64,000 nucleotides of DNA. It comes from Halomonas llamarensis. GTDB lineage: Bacteria > Pseudomonadota > Gammaproteobacteria > Pseudomonadales > Halomonadaceae. The position numbers and the translations under genes are program-made. The notes beneath the pieces were generated by a model. That model was not told the origin of the DNA, did not search any database, and saw only the letters and a program-made list of their open reading frames with translations. Shown here one piece after another: positions 17,024 through 26,544 of the stretch (position 1 is its first letter; each line of letters opens with the position of its first letter). The stretch spans positions 1 through 64,000 of the forward strand of contig NZ_JAMJPJ010000001.1 of assembly GCF_023555005.1 (NCBI RefSeq). Direction: 5' to 3'.

Positions 17024-18174
17024 ACCTCAATACGCCCGAAGATGAACTGACCCCGCTGTTTCACGACATGATCTGCCGCTTTCTGGAGCAGGAAGTCGCG
17101 CCCCATTACGACACCTGGGAAGAAGCCGGCGAGATGCCGCGCACGCTGTGGCAACGCATGGGCGAAGCGGGGCTATTGGGTATCGATATGCCGGATACCC
17201 TGGGCGGCGCCGGGGCTGATTTCACTATCACTCAGCTTGCCATCGAAGAAATCTCGCGGCGCGGCTTTGGCGGGCTGGCCAGCGCCTACAACATCCACGC
17301 CAATATCGTCATGCCCTACCTGCTGCATATCGCCACGCCCGCGCAGCAAGCGCGCTGGCTACCGGCCATGGCCAAAGGTGACGTGATCGGCGCCATCGCC
17401 ATGACCGAGCCCGGCGCCGGTAGTGACATGGCCGCCATGAAAACCCGCGCTCAGCGCACCGAGCGCGGCTGGCAGCTAGACGGCAGCAAGATTTTCATTA
17501 CCAACGGCCAAGTGGCGGATATGGTGATCGTCTGCGCCAAAACCGACCCCAGCGCCGGGGCTAAAGGCGTCTCGCTGTTTTTGGTGGATACATCCTTACC
17601 GGGCTTTTCCCGCGGCCAGCCGATCAAGAAAATCGGCCAGCACGCCAGCGATACCGCCGAGCTTTTCTTCGATGGCATCGAGCTACCCGACGAAGCGCTG
17701 CTTGGCGAAGAAGGGGCAGGCTTTGCCTACCTGATGCAGGAACTGCCCCGCGAGCGCCTGGGTGTCGGGGCGCAGGCCCTCGGCGCCATGGAGGGCTCGC
17801 TCGCGCTGACCTTGGAATATGTCAAAGAACGTCGCGCTTTCGGCCAGCGGATAGGCGATTTTCAAAACACCCGCTTCACTCTGGCCGACGTGCAGGCGGA
17901 TATCGAGATGGGCCGCGCCTATTTAGAAAAGTGCATGGCGCAGTATCGTCACGGCAACATGGGCCCCACCGAGGCGGCGGTGCTCAAGCTGCGCTTAACC
18001 GAGATGCAGTGCGCGACGGCCAATACTTGTTTGCAGCTATTTGGCGGCTACGGCTATACCCGCGAGTACCCCATTTCACGCTTCTATCTCGATGCTCGCG
18101 TACAGACGATCTACGCCGGCACCTCGGAAATCATGAAAGAAGTGGTGGCCCGCTCGCTACTGGGCAAAGCCTAA
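17020..18174 (+). CDS. Acyl-CoA dehydrogenase, long-chain/isovaleryl-like active site
   Basis: A 384-aa FAD enzyme introducing the alpha-beta double bond in acyl-CoA. Signatures are AMTEPGAGSDM and a C-terminal IYAGTSEIMKE. The position that holds the catalytic Glu in medium-chain enzymes is Ala here. LCAD and isovaleryl-CoA dehydrogenases also lack it and use a Glu on helix G; the segment LMQELPRERL matches LCAD in that region. The GTG start overlaps the upstream synthetase stop. Substrate probably a long or branched acyl-CoA (inference). Electron transfer flavoprotein genes are not in the window. Confidence 0.9.
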   Translation: MNLNTPEDELTPLFHDMICRFLEQEVAPHYDTWEEAGEMPRTLWQRMGEAGLLGIDMPDTLGGAGADFTITQLAIEEISRRGFGGLASAYNIHANIVMPYLLHIATPAQQARWLPAMAKGDVIGAIAMTEPGAGSDMAAMKTRAQRTERGWQLDGSKIFITNGQVADMVIVCAKTDPSAGAKGVSLFLVDTSLPGFSRGQPIKKIGQHASDTAELFFDGIELPDEALLGEEGAGFAYLMQELPRERLGVGAQALGAMEGSLALTLEYVKERRAFGQRIGDFQNTRFTLADVQADIEMGRAYLEKCMAQYRHGNMGPTEAAVLKLRLTEMQCATANTCLQLFGGYGYTREYPISRFYLDARVQTIYAGTSEIMKEVVARSLLGKA

Positions 18175-18222
18175 TCTCTGACTCAAATTTAGCCCCTATT
18201 TCGCTACAGAAGGATTACTCGC

Positions 18223-19410
18223 ATGCGTCTTGATTCCGTTGTCATCCTGGGCGGCGCCCGCACGGCCATTGGCAGCTTCGGCGGCAGCCTCTCGGGGCTT
18301 GCGCCGTTTGAGCTTGGCACCCTTACCGCCCAAGAAGCCCTAAGCCGCTCAGGCGTTGAGGCCGACGCCATCGACCACGCGGTCTACGGCCATATCATCA
18401 CCACCGGCCCGCAGGATGCCTACCTCGCCCGCCATATCGCTCGTGAGGCAGGCGTGCCCGACGGCGCGGGTGCGCTAAACGTCAACCGCCTGTGCGGTTC
18501 CGGGGTGCAGGCGCTGCTCTCCGCGGCCCAACAAATCACCCTGGGCGATAGCCGCTTTGCCCTGGCGGGCGGCGCGGAATCCATGAGCCGCGGCGCCTAT
18601 TTGTTGCCGCCGCAGGCGCGCGCCGGGCTGCGCATGGGCCACGCAACCGTCACCGATTTAACCCTTGGCATCTTAAGCGACCCTTTTGGTAGCGGCCACA
18701 TGGGCTGCACCGCCGAGAATATCGCCAGCCGCTACGGCATAAGCCGCGAGGCGGTGGATCGTTTTGCCATGGAGAGCCACCACAAAGCGGCGCGCGCCAT
18801 TGCCGAGGGGCGCTTTGCCGAGCAGATCGTGCCGGTCACGGTGCGCGAGGGCAAAAAGGAGCGCGTGTTTGATCAGGACGAGCACGTGCGCGATGGCGTT
18901 TCACTAGACGACCTGGCGCGGCTCAAACCGGCCTTCCAGAAAGACGGCATCGTCACCGCCGGTAACGCCTCGGGCTTAAACGATGGCGCCGCAAGTTTGG
19001 TGCTCGCCGATGCCGACGAGGCCAACCGGCGCGGTTTAACACTCCGGGCGCGGCTTTTGGTCGGCACTTCCGCCGGGGTCGAGCCGCATTTGATGGGGCT
19101 GGGGCCGATTCCTGCGGTCACCCGCTGTCTCTCGCAGGCCGGGCTTTCTATCGACGATATCGACGTCATTGAATCCAATGAGGCCTTTGCCGCCCAAGCC
19201 ATCGCGGTGGCTGACGAGCTCAATTTCCCCGCCGAGCGACTCAACCCCAACGGCGGCGCTGTAGGGCTTGGGCATCCGGTAGGTGCGACCGGTGCTATCC
19301 TGACGCTCAAGGCGCTGGCCGAGCTTGAGCGCACCGGCGGGCGCTACGGGTTAATTACCCTATGCATCGGCGGCGGCCAAGGCATTGCCCTGCTGATCGA
19401 GCGCAGCTAA
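18223..19410 (+). CDS. Thiolase (acetyl-CoA acyltransferase)
   Basis: A 395-aa thiolase with the nucleophilic Cys in NRLCGSGVQAL (about residue 90), the NEAFAAQA motif, the catalytic His in GGAVGLGHPVGATGA and the second Cys in TLCIGGGQG. It catalyses thiolytic cleavage of 3-ketoacyl-CoA (or the reverse). A ribosome site (GAAGGA) precedes ATG 18223. It follows the acyl-CoA dehydrogenase by 48 bp. The enoyl-CoA hydratase and 3-hydroxyacyl-CoA dehydrogenase needed for full beta-oxidation are not in this cluster and must come from elsewhere. Confidence 0.92.
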   Translation: MRLDSVVILGGARTAIGSFGGSLSGLAPFELGTLTAQEALSRSGVEADAIDHAVYGHIITTGPQDAYLARHIAREAGVPDGAGALNVNRLCGSGVQALLSAAQQITLGDSRFALAGGAESMSRGAYLLPPQARAGLRMGHATVTDLTLGILSDPFGSGHMGCTAENIASRYGISREAVDRFAMESHHKAARAIAEGRFAEQIVPVTVREGKKERVFDQDEHVRDGVSLDDLARLKPAFQKDGIVTAGNASGLNDGAASLVLADADEANRRGLTLRARLLVGTSAGVEPHLMGLGPIPAVTRCLSQAGLSIDDIDVIESNEAFAAQAIAVADELNFPAERLNPNGGAVGLGHPVGATGAILTLKALAELERTGGRYGLITLCIGGGQGIALLIERS

Positions 19411-19438
19411 TTCATACGCAAAACGAGGACACACAACA

Positions 19439-21091
19439 ATGACGACCGTCACGCCCAAAATTTTGCCGCCCACAGCTTCAGCAACAAACCCGCCGCTTTT
19501 AATCAGTGAGCTATTAGAAAGCGGCGTGCGCATGGCGGGAGATAACCAGATCGTCTACCGCGATCTAAGCCGCCACAGCTACGCCCGTTTTCAAGAGCGA
19601 GTTCACCAACTGGCCCACCTGTTGACCGCACAAGGTGTGAAAGCGGGCGATGTGGTCGCGGTGCTCGATTGGGATAGCCACCGCTACCTGGAAGCCTTTT
19701 TTGCCGTACCGATGATCGGCGCGGTGCTGCATACGGTGAACGTGCGCCTCTCGCCCGAGCAGCTCCACTACACCATGGAGCACGCCGAAGACGCTTTCGT
19801 GCTCATCCATCCGGATTTCGTGCCGCTGTTAGAGCCCCTTCACAAGCGCCTCCCGCTGGTTCGCGGCTACCTGCTCTGCCAAGATGAGCCGGGCGAGCTC
19901 AACACGACGCTGCCCCTCGTGGGTGAATACGAAGCGCGACTGGCCGAGCAACCCAGCCACTACGACTTCCCCACCTTCGATGAAAACGCGGTGGCCACGC
20001 TTTTTTACACTACCGGCACCACCGGCAACCCCAAGGGTGTTTACTTCACCCACCGCCAGTTGGTGCTGCACACCCTGACGGAGGCCAGCACACTGCAAGC
20101 GCCGGGGGTTGAGCTACTTAACCGCGACAAGGTCTACATGCCGATCACGCCGATGTTTCACGTTCATGCGTGGGGCGTGCCCTATACCGCGACATTGCTC
20201 GGTGCCACTCAGGTCTACCCTGGGCGCTACGAGCCTGACATGCTGATCACGCTACTGGTCACGGAAAAGGTCGATTTCTCGCACTGTGTGCCGACGCTGC
20301 TCGGCATGGTGGTCGGCGCCGAGGCCATCGACTCAGGCAAGGTGGATCTTAGCGGCTGGAAAGTCCTGGTCGGCGGCAGCCCGCTCACGCAGGCATTGTC
20401 GCGCCGCGCGTGGGAGCTGGGTATCGATACCCGCAGCGCTTACGGCATGTCGGAAACCTGCCCACTTCTCACCGCCGATATTCTGCCCCAGGATATCAAC
20501 GACGCTGATTTCGACACCCAGCTGCCGTGGCGCTGCAAGGCGGGCGTGCCCATTCCGCTGGTGCATATGCAGGTGGTTAACGAAGCGGGCGAACCGCTGC
20601 CCCACGATGGCGAAAGCGTCGGCGAGGTCCGCGTGCGCGCACCCTGGCTGACCCAGGCCTACTACAAAGAGACCGAGCGCAGCGAAGCGCTATGGCAAGG
20701 CGGTTGGCTGCACACCGGCGATGTGGCAACGCTAGATACGCGCGGCTTTCTGCAGATCCGCGACCGTATCAAAGACGTGATCAAAACCGGCGGTGAATGG
20801 GTCTCGTCGCTTGAGCTTGAAAATCTGATTGCTCAGTGCCCTGGCGTGGCCGAGGTCGCGGTGATCGGTGTCGCTGACGATAAATGGGGCGAGCGGCCCG
20901 CCGCGCTTGTGGTGCCCAGCGATCTCAATGCACCGCCCGAAAGCAATGAGATCCAGGCGTTTCTCACGCAGTTTATCGAGCAAGGCAAGATCAACCGCTG
21001 GGCGCTGCCTTCCTTTATTCGCATCGTCGATGAGATACCGAAAACCAGTGTCGGCAAGCTCGACAAAAAACGTATCCGCCAGGACGTGTGA
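19439..21091 (+). CDS. Fatty-acid-CoA ligase, AlkK-like
   Basis: A 550-aa ANL enzyme of the medium-chain acyl-CoA synthetase (AlkK) type, also the group that includes DmdB-like 3-methylmercaptopropionate ligases. Motifs: YTTGTTGNPKG (A3), PMFHVHAWG (characteristic of AlkK-like enzymes), YGMSETCP (A5), HTGDVATLD, DRIKDVIKTGGEW (A8) and IPKTSVGKLDK (A10). GAGG lies before ATG 19439, 28 bp after the thiolase gene. Two distinct CoA ligases in one cluster suggest two different acids enter the pathway. The nearby GMC oxidoreductase hints at an alcohol source (inference). Confidence 0.86.
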   Translation: MTTVTPKILPPTASATNPPLLISELLESGVRMAGDNQIVYRDLSRHSYARFQERVHQLAHLLTAQGVKAGDVVAVLDWDSHRYLEAFFAVPMIGAVLHTVNVRLSPEQLHYTMEHAEDAFVLIHPDFVPLLEPLHKRLPLVRGYLLCQDEPGELNTTLPLVGEYEARLAEQPSHYDFPTFDENAVATLFYTTGTTGNPKGVYFTHRQLVLHTLTEASTLQAPGVELLNRDKVYMPITPMFHVHAWGVPYTATLLGATQVYPGRYEPDMLITLLVTEKVDFSHCVPTLLGMVVGAEAIDSGKVDLSGWKVLVGGSPLTQALSRRAWELGIDTRSAYGMSETCPLLTADILPQDINDADFDTQLPWRCKAGVPIPLVHMQVVNEAGEPLPHDGESVGEVRVRAPWLTQAYYKETERSEALWQGGWLHTGDVATLDTRGFLQIRDRIKDVIKTGGEWVSSLELENLIAQCPGVAEVAVIGVADDKWGERPAALVVPSDLNAPPESNEIQAFLTQFIEQGKINRWALPSFIRIVDEIPKTSVGKLDKKRIRQDV

Positions 21092-21110
21092 CGGTTAGAT
21101 CGCGTGATTA

Positions 21111-22133
21111 TCAGGAAGTCGGCATCACAGTGGCCCGCCGATACGCGGCGGGCGAGTTGCCGGTCCAGGCGCGAAACGCGCGGCTAAAACAAGCCTGGTC
21201 TTCAAAGCCCAGCCCTTCGGCGATGCTCACCAATGGCTCGTTGCTGCGGGTTAGTGCCTCAACGGCCATATCCCGGCGCAGCTCGTCCTTGACCGCCTGA
21301 AAGTGCGTGCCTTCGACGGTCAAGCGTCGCGAGAGGGTACGCACCGACATATTCAGCGCCTCCGACACCTCTTTCACGTTTGCCGTTGCGCTCGGCTGGG
21401 GCACCAAATATTCTTTCATCAGATACTCTTTAGCTAAGTACTCGCGCACCCGGTGCGAGAACAAACGGTCTTCAAAAGAGACGTAAAACCAATCGGCCGG
21501 CGCCCGCTTTAAAAACTCTCCTAGGTGGCGTTTGGTTTGGCGGATGGGCTCTTCGAGCAGCGCGCGGTCGAAATAGAACACCGTCTGCGGGCAATCGAAC
21601 GCGACTTTCCCCGGATAGAAGTACAAATAATCCGCGCTATGCGGTGGCTGCGTGTAGGCGCACTCCATCATCGCCGGGGGGATTTTGCGCGCAATCAGCC
21701 ACGAGGCAATGCCGTGAAAAAGCTTGAGCATCAGCTCATGAATCAGCACACGGTTACCGTTTAGCGGTTGCTTTTCGATCAGGGCGATACGCGCCAAATC
21801 CCCTTCCACACGGTAGTCGTAGGCAAAGTCGTCGAGCAAAATATGGAAAAACAGCGTATAGCGATATAGCGCCACTTTGAGCGTCGGCGCTTCCAGCACG
21901 CTCAAACACAGCAACTTGAGCGTGCCACCGCGCAGCGGGCGGGCAAAAAAACCCGGCGTTTCGTCGTCATACTCGTTGACCAACAGCCGATACAGCGTGG
22001 CAAATTGCTCAACCGTCACTCGGCCGTGCGATGAACCCAGCAGAAAAGGCGAGATACCCGCACGTTTGAGCCAGCGCTTTTGCCACGTGGCCTCCTGCGG
22101 CAAGCCATCAAACAGTGACCTGACAAAGTGCAT
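21111..22133 (-). CDS. AraC-family transcriptional regulator
   Basis: A 340-aa regulator with an N-terminal AraC_binding-type effector domain (as in OruR/ArgR-like proteins) and a C-terminal double helix-turn-helix (about 235-335): VSEALNMSVRTLSRRL and SIAEGLGFEDQACFSRAFRAWTG are the two HTH units. It is convergent with the AlkK-like gene and divergent from the GMC oxidoreductase gene. It therefore probably controls this cluster in response to its substrate (inference). The 180-bp divergent region contains a tandem 12-bp direct repeat, the sort of site such regulators bind. Confidence 0.88.
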   Translation of the reverse strand: MHFVRSLFDGLPQEATWQKRWLKRAGISPFLLGSSHGRVTVEQFATLYRLLVNEYDDETPGFFARPLRGGTLKLLCLSVLEAPTLKVALYRYTLFFHILLDDFAYDYRVEGDLARIALIEKQPLNGNRVLIHELMLKLFHGIASWLIARKIPPAMMECAYTQPPHSADYLYFYPGKVAFDCPQTVFYFDRALLEEPIRQTKRHLGEFLKRAPADWFYVSFEDRLFSHRVREYLAKEYLMKEYLVPQPSATANVKEVSEALNMSVRTLSRRLTVEGTHFQAVKDELRRDMAVEALTRSNEPLVSIAEGLGFEDQACFSRAFRAWTGNSPAAYRRATVMPTS

Positions 22134-22174
22134 CGAAATAGTCGCTGTCAGAATGCGCCCCCTAGTCTTCCCGT

Positions 22175-22200
22175 TTTGCCATTAACGATTTGCCATTAAC
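22175..22200. promoter_or_regulatory. Tandem direct repeat, candidate AraC-family operator
   Basis: TTTGCCATTAAC occurs twice (22175-22186 and 22189-22200) with a 14-bp period, between the divergent AraC regulator and GMC oxidoreductase genes. Directly after it, CCAAAC (22200-22205) and GTTTGG (22225-22230) form an inverted pair. Direct repeats in this position are typical of AraC-type binding sites. Binding is inferred, not shown. Confidence 0.45.
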
Positions 22201-22313
22201 CAAACGGTCTTTTTCATAAACGCTGTTTGGCTCGCGTTTTAATACCAGCTATGGTCAACGAAGCGCAATAACCAACTCGTCGCATACAGAAAAACAACAA
22301 GGGAATCAAAACA

Positions 22314-23915
22314 ATGGATTATGTCATTATCGGGGGAGGCGCTGGCGCGTGCGTACTCGCCGAGCGTCTTAGTCGCCACCCTGATTGCCAAGTTTGCCTT
22401 CTCGAAGCCGGCCCGGCGGATACCAACCCGCTCATTCACGCCCCGGCGGGCGTTCTGCCGCTCATGCACAGCCGCCGCTTGAACTGGGCGCTGCATACCA
22501 CACCGCAAACGGAGCTCAATGAGCGGCGTCTTTTTTGGCCCAGAGGCAAGACCCTGGGCGGCAGCAGCGCCATCAACGCCATGTGCTGCACGCGAGGCCA
22601 ACCGCAAGACTATGACGGCTGGGCGGCCGAAGACAAATCGCTTTCCGGCTGGGACTTTCCATCACTTTTGCCCCATTTTCGGGCGATTGAAGATCATCCG
22701 CTAGGCCCTTCACCCCTGCACGGTGAAAGCGGCCCGATCACCATCAGCAAGCTGCGTAGCACCAACCCTCTCAGCCATGCGTTTGTTGAGGCGGCGCAAG
22801 AAGCGGGCTTGCCGGCCAATAGCGATTTCAACGGCGCACAACAGGCAGGCGCGGGGTTTTACCATGTGATGCAGCGCGACGGGCAGCGCTGCAGTAATGC
22901 CCGTGCGTTTCTGCACCCGGCGCTTGAGCGCCCCAACCTCCACGTGCTGACCAGCGCTCAAGTGCAGCGCCTGGAAATGAAAAACCAGCGCTGCACCGCC
23001 GTGCACTATATAAGCCGTGGCAAACATCACCGCGTGCCGGTGGCGGTGGAGGCCCTACTCTGCGCCGGGGCGATTCATACCCCGCAGCTTCTCATGCTCT
23101 CGGGGATTGGCCCCGAACAGGAGCTCACACAGCACAGCATTCCCGTAAAACTTGCCCTGCCCGGCGTGGGCGCCAACTTGCAGGACCATCTCGATATCAG
23201 CGTCATCTGGCACGAGCAGCGCCACCACGGTATTTCGCTGCACCCGCGCTACTGGCCCAGAGGCTATAGCGCCTTGAAAGAATATTTGAATCAGCACCAA
23301 GGTGAGCTTACCTCCAACCTGGCCGAGGCCGGTGGCTTTGTCGCCACCGACTCTAGCAGTGCTCGCCCCGACGTTCAGCTGCATTTTCTTCCCGCCGTGG
23401 AGGTCAAACACGGCCGCAAGCTTGGCCCCACGATGCGCTATTTCGGCTACACCCTGCGCGCTTGCCTGCTACGCCCGGCTAGCCGCGGCCATATTGGCTT
23501 GCACTCGGCTAAACCCAGTGATCGCCCACGGATTGACCCACGCTACCTGAGCGAGCCTCAAGACATGGCGGGGATGCTGCGGGCGCTGGAGGCCGCGCGG
23601 GAGATCATGCACCAGCCCTCGCTTTGCAAGCTGGGCAAAAAGGAATGGCAACCCGGCCCTGGCGTCACGGACAAAAGCGCCATGAAGCGCGACATTCGTC
23701 AACGCGCCGAAAGTATCTATCACCCTGTGGGCACGTGCCGCATGGGCAGCGACGCGATGGCGGTGGTGGACCCTGAGCTGCGGCTCCACGGCTTGGACAA
23801 TGTGCGCGTGGTGGATGCGTCGATTATGCCGACGCTGATTAGCGGCAACACCACCATGCCGGTCACCGCCATCGCCAGCCGCGCCGCCGATTTGATTCTC
23901 CAAAAGGGCTTTTAG
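22314..23915 (+). CDS. GMC-family FAD-dependent alcohol/choline dehydrogenase-like oxidoreductase
   Basis: A 533-aa GMC oxidoreductase. The N-terminal Rossmann motif IIGGGAGACVLAERL binds FAD, and WPRGKTLGGSSAINA is the first GMC signature. The active-site pair is His in YHPVGTCRMG and Asn in ISGNTTMP near the C-terminus. Family members include BetA choline dehydrogenase and AlkJ alkanol dehydrogenase. The synthetase, dehydrogenase and thiolase genes next door favour a long- or medium-chain alcohol over choline here (inference). It is divergent from the AraC regulator gene. Confidence 0.88.
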   Translation: MDYVIIGGGAGACVLAERLSRHPDCQVCLLEAGPADTNPLIHAPAGVLPLMHSRRLNWALHTTPQTELNERRLFWPRGKTLGGSSAINAMCCTRGQPQDYDGWAAEDKSLSGWDFPSLLPHFRAIEDHPLGPSPLHGESGPITISKLRSTNPLSHAFVEAAQEAGLPANSDFNGAQQAGAGFYHVMQRDGQRCSNARAFLHPALERPNLHVLTSAQVQRLEMKNQRCTAVHYISRGKHHRVPVAVEALLCAGAIHTPQLLMLSGIGPEQELTQHSIPVKLALPGVGANLQDHLDISVIWHEQRHHGISLHPRYWPRGYSALKEYLNQHQGELTSNLAEAGGFVATDSSSARPDVQLHFLPAVEVKHGRKLGPTMRYFGYTLRACLLRPASRGHIGLHSAKPSDRPRIDPRYLSEPQDMAGMLRALEAAREIMHQPSLCKLGKKEWQPGPGVTDKSAMKRDIRQRAESIYHPVGTCRMGSDAMAVVDPELRLHGLDNVRVVDASIMPTLISGNTTMPVTAIASRAADLILQKGF

Positions 23916-23985
23916 CGCTGCCAAAATAACGCTACGACCGCGATGCCCGCGGCAATCATCGGCCAAGGCTTGATTCAGCGCGTCG

Positions 23986-24927
23986 TTAAAAAAACGTATG
24001 CCTAAAACGCCGGTACGCCATCAGCGCGCTTTCCGTTGAAGTCGCACGGAGGTGAACCGCCTGACCGGGCAAGCATTGCGCCAAGCGTGCGGCGGAAAGC
24101 GGTGTTAGCGCACCTAGGCGTGGGTAGCCACCGATGGTTTGGCGGTCGTTAAGTAGCGCAATCGGCTGGCCATCCGGCGGCACTTGAACGGCGCCGAGGC
24201 CAATGCCTTCGGAAATCATCGACGTCACGCGGCACGCAAGGGGTGGGCCGGTGAGACGCACGCCCATGCGGTCGGCGCGGTCATCTACCCGCCACGCCTG
24301 GTTGAAGGCGGCATAAAGGCTCGCCCCGGTAAAATCACTCACCTGGGCGCCGGGCAACAGCGCAAGCGTCGCCGGTTCGCGGTAGTCGATGCGCTCCTTT
24401 TCAGGCAGCTGGGTATACGCGACCGGTTGACCGGCCTTTTCGCTCACCGTTAAACGGTCGCCCTCGGCGAGCTTGCTGCCGTGGCCGTCAAAGCCGCCGA
24501 GCCCCTCGCGTGAAACGCAGCTCACACTTCCCAATACCGGCTCGGCGTAAAAGCCCCCGGCGACTGCTAAGTAAGCACGAAGGCCATTCACCGGTGACCC
24601 GAAACGTAGTATTTGCCCTTCACCCACGTTGACCCGCTGCCAAAGCGGCAGTGGCTTGTTATCGAGTGTCGCCCCCAGATCAGCCCCGGCCACCGCGATG
24701 GTCACATCACACTCAGCCGCAAGCGTTAGCCCACCGAAGGTAACTTCAAGCGCGGCCGCAGCCCAGGGGTTTCCCGCGAGGCGATTGGCCCACGCCCAGC
24801 CATGTAAATCTGCCGGGCCGCCTTGCGTCACACCCAAGCGGCGCACCCCGAAACGCCCGGCATCCTGCAAAAGCGCCAGTGGCCCGGCACGCTCGACACG
24901 AAACCCCACGTGGTTTGTCTCTGTCAT
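23986..24927 (-). CDS. pxpC: 5-oxoprolinase subunit PxpC (KipA/biotin-dependent carboxyltransferase fold)
   Basis: A 313-aa protein of the urea amidolyase C-terminal/KipA family. Visible features are LLQDAGRFGVRRLGVTQGGPAD at the N-terminus, with ANRLAGNP and ISEGIGLGAVQVPPDGQPI later. With PxpA and PxpB it forms the ATP-dependent enzyme that opens 5-oxo-L-proline to glutamate. Genes run pxpA, pxpB, pxpC on the minus strand. The 49-bp gap to pxpB and GAGAGAGG before ATG 24927 fit one operon. Length is normal for the family. Confidence 0.93.
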   Translation of the reverse strand: MTETNHVGFRVERAGPLALLQDAGRFGVRRLGVTQGGPADLHGWAWANRLAGNPWAAAALEVTFGGLTLAAECDVTIAVAGADLGATLDNKPLPLWQRVNVGEGQILRFGSPVNGLRAYLAVAGGFYAEPVLGSVSCVSREGLGGFDGHGSKLAEGDRLTVSEKAGQPVAYTQLPEKERIDYREPATLALLPGAQVSDFTGASLYAAFNQAWRVDDRADRMGVRLTGPPLACRVTSMISEGIGLGAVQVPPDGQPIALLNDRQTIGGYPRLGALTPLSAARLAQCLPGQAVHLRATSTESALMAYRRFRHTFF

Positions 24928-24976
24928 AGGCCTCTCTCACTCATTGACTTGCCTCACTCATCGACTTCTCGGGTCG

Positions 24977-25699
24977 TTAGGTCTCGTCGACGGGGGTGGT
25001 ATCGCCGCCCTTGCTGACGAAGGTATCTCGACCCACCGGCACAAAGCGCACGCAATCACCGACGTTTAACAGGCTGAAACCCTCCCGCTCGCGGTCGAAG
25101 AGCTTTGCCGCTGTGCGCCCGAGGATATTCCAACCGCCCGGTGTGGCCGTCGGGTACGCCGCCGTCTGGCGCCCGGTAATCGCCACGCTGTTTACCGGCA
25201 CGCGCTGACGCGGGGTGTCGAGCCGTGGCACCTCCAGCCTTTCATCCAACAGCCCCATAAACGCAAACCCCGGCGCAAAGCCCAGCGCAAACACGCGATA
25301 CGTTGCACTGGCGTGGCAATCAATGACTTGCTCAACGCTTAAGCCCGCGTGCTTAGCAACACGTTCTAGATCGGGGCCGACGCTTGGGTCGTACCAGGTC
25401 GGTAGCTCGTGCACCTTGCCCGCCAGCGCCGCTTTATCGGATTGCAGCTGACCTAGCCGTTGCGATAAGTACCGCCGCGCAGCTGCCGGGGTTAGCTGCA
25501 TGGGGTCGAACACCACGAGCAGCGTGGTGTAGGAAGGCACCAGATCAATCAGGGCAGCACCGAAAGCCTCCTCGCACTCGCGCGCCAGCGCGCTGATCCA
25601 GGCGAGGTTATCTTCATCAATACGCTCGAAGAGCCTCACCAGCCAGCCATCCAAGCCAGCTGCCTCAAGTCGGGGTAAGCGTTGACCGTTTGCACTCAC
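24977..25699 (-). CDS. pxpB: 5-oxoprolinase subunit PxpB (KipI family)
   Basis: A 240-aa KipI/AHS1-type protein. The conserved central and C-terminal stretches are visible: YDPSVGPDL, ALGFAPGFAFMG, LDTPRQRVP, AITGRQTAAYPTATPGGW. The GTG start at 25699 directly abuts the pxpA stop (25700), and its GGAGG lies within the end of pxpA, so translation is coupled. It works with PxpA and PxpC in 5-oxoproline hydrolysis. B. subtilis KipI also inhibits kinase KinA, but the three-gene context supports the oxoprolinase role. Confidence 0.93.
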   Translation of the reverse strand: MSANGQRLPRLEAAGLDGWLVRLFERIDEDNLAWISALARECEEAFGAALIDLVPSYTTLLVVFDPMQLTPAAARRYLSQRLGQLQSDKAALAGKVHELPTWYDPSVGPDLERVAKHAGLSVEQVIDCHASATYRVFALGFAPGFAFMGLLDERLEVPRLDTPRQRVPVNSVAITGRQTAAYPTATPGGWNILGRTAAKLFDREREGFSLLNVGDCVRFVPVGRDTFVSKGGDTTPVDET

Positions 25700-26479
25700 T
25701 TATCTGCCTCCTATCTCTGCCTCCTGGCGAGCAGGGTCGTTGAGCGCTTGGCGAATGGCCTTTACGGCCGCGATAGACTCTGGGTTATCACCATGCACAC
25801 ACAGCGTATCCGCTTTGAGTATCAGCTCGCTGCCATCGCGAGCGGTTAGCGGCTGCCCACGAGCAATGCGTACCGCCTGATCGACAATGACGTCCGGGTC
25901 GTGATGCACCGCGCCCCTTTCGCTGCGCGATACCAAGCGCCCCTCTTCGTCGTAAGCGCGATCGGCAAATGCCTCGAACCACAGCGTGACGCCGTGTTCG
26001 GCGGCAAGCGCGCGAACGGATTGTGTGTCGCGGGTCGCCATGGTCATTAAAGGAAGCGACGCATCAAAAGCCAGAATCGCCCGTATGACGGCGGTCATGA
26101 TGCTCGGGTCGCGGGCCATGTCGTTGTAGAGCGCGCCGTGAGGTTTGACGTAGCCTACCGTTACCCCCTCCGCGCGGCACACGCCGGCAAGCGCTCCCAA
26201 TTGATAAAGCACCAGGTTTTCGATTTCCTCCGCCGAGCACGAAAGCGAACGGCGGCCAAACCCGACCATATCCGGGTAAGCCGGGTGCGCTCCCACCGTG
26301 ACGCCGTGCTTGCGCGCCAGGCGCACCGTCATACGCATCACATCGGGGTCGGAGGCGTGAAACCCGCAAGCCACGTTAGCCAGGTCGATATGTGGCATCA
26401 CTTCGTGATCCATCCCCATCACCCAAGGGCCGAAACTCTCCCCCATATCGGCATTGAGCCGTAACGAGCGTGACGGCAT
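25700..26479 (-). CDS. pxpA: 5-oxoprolinase subunit PxpA (LamB/YcsF family)
   Basis: A 259-aa LamB/YcsF protein with the family N-terminus [38 protein letters not shown] and a C-terminal VHGDNP. It is the hydrolase-like subunit of the PxpABC 5-oxoprolinase. It is first in the operon and divergent from a TRAP transporter gene 205 bp away. AGGAGG precedes the ATG. 5-Oxoproline arises spontaneously from glutamine and glutamate and may also be imported by the neighbouring TRAP system. Confidence 0.94.
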   Translation of the reverse strand: MPSRSLRLNADMGESFGPWVMGMDHEVMPHIDLANVACGFHASDPDVMRMTVRLARKHGVTVGAHPAYPDMVGFGRRSLSCSAEEIENLVLYQLGALAGVCRAEGVTVGYVKPHGALYNDMARDPSIMTAVIRAILAFDASLPLMTMATRDTQSVRALAAEHGVTLWFEAFADRAYDEEGRLVSRSERGAVHHDPDVIVDQAVRIARGQPLTARDGSELILKADTLCVHGDNPESIAAVKAIRQALNDPARQEAEIGGR

Positions 26480-26544
26480 ATAAACCTCCTTAGCATCATT
26501 TATACCAACAATTTATCAACGTTTTATCGTCAAAACATCATCCA

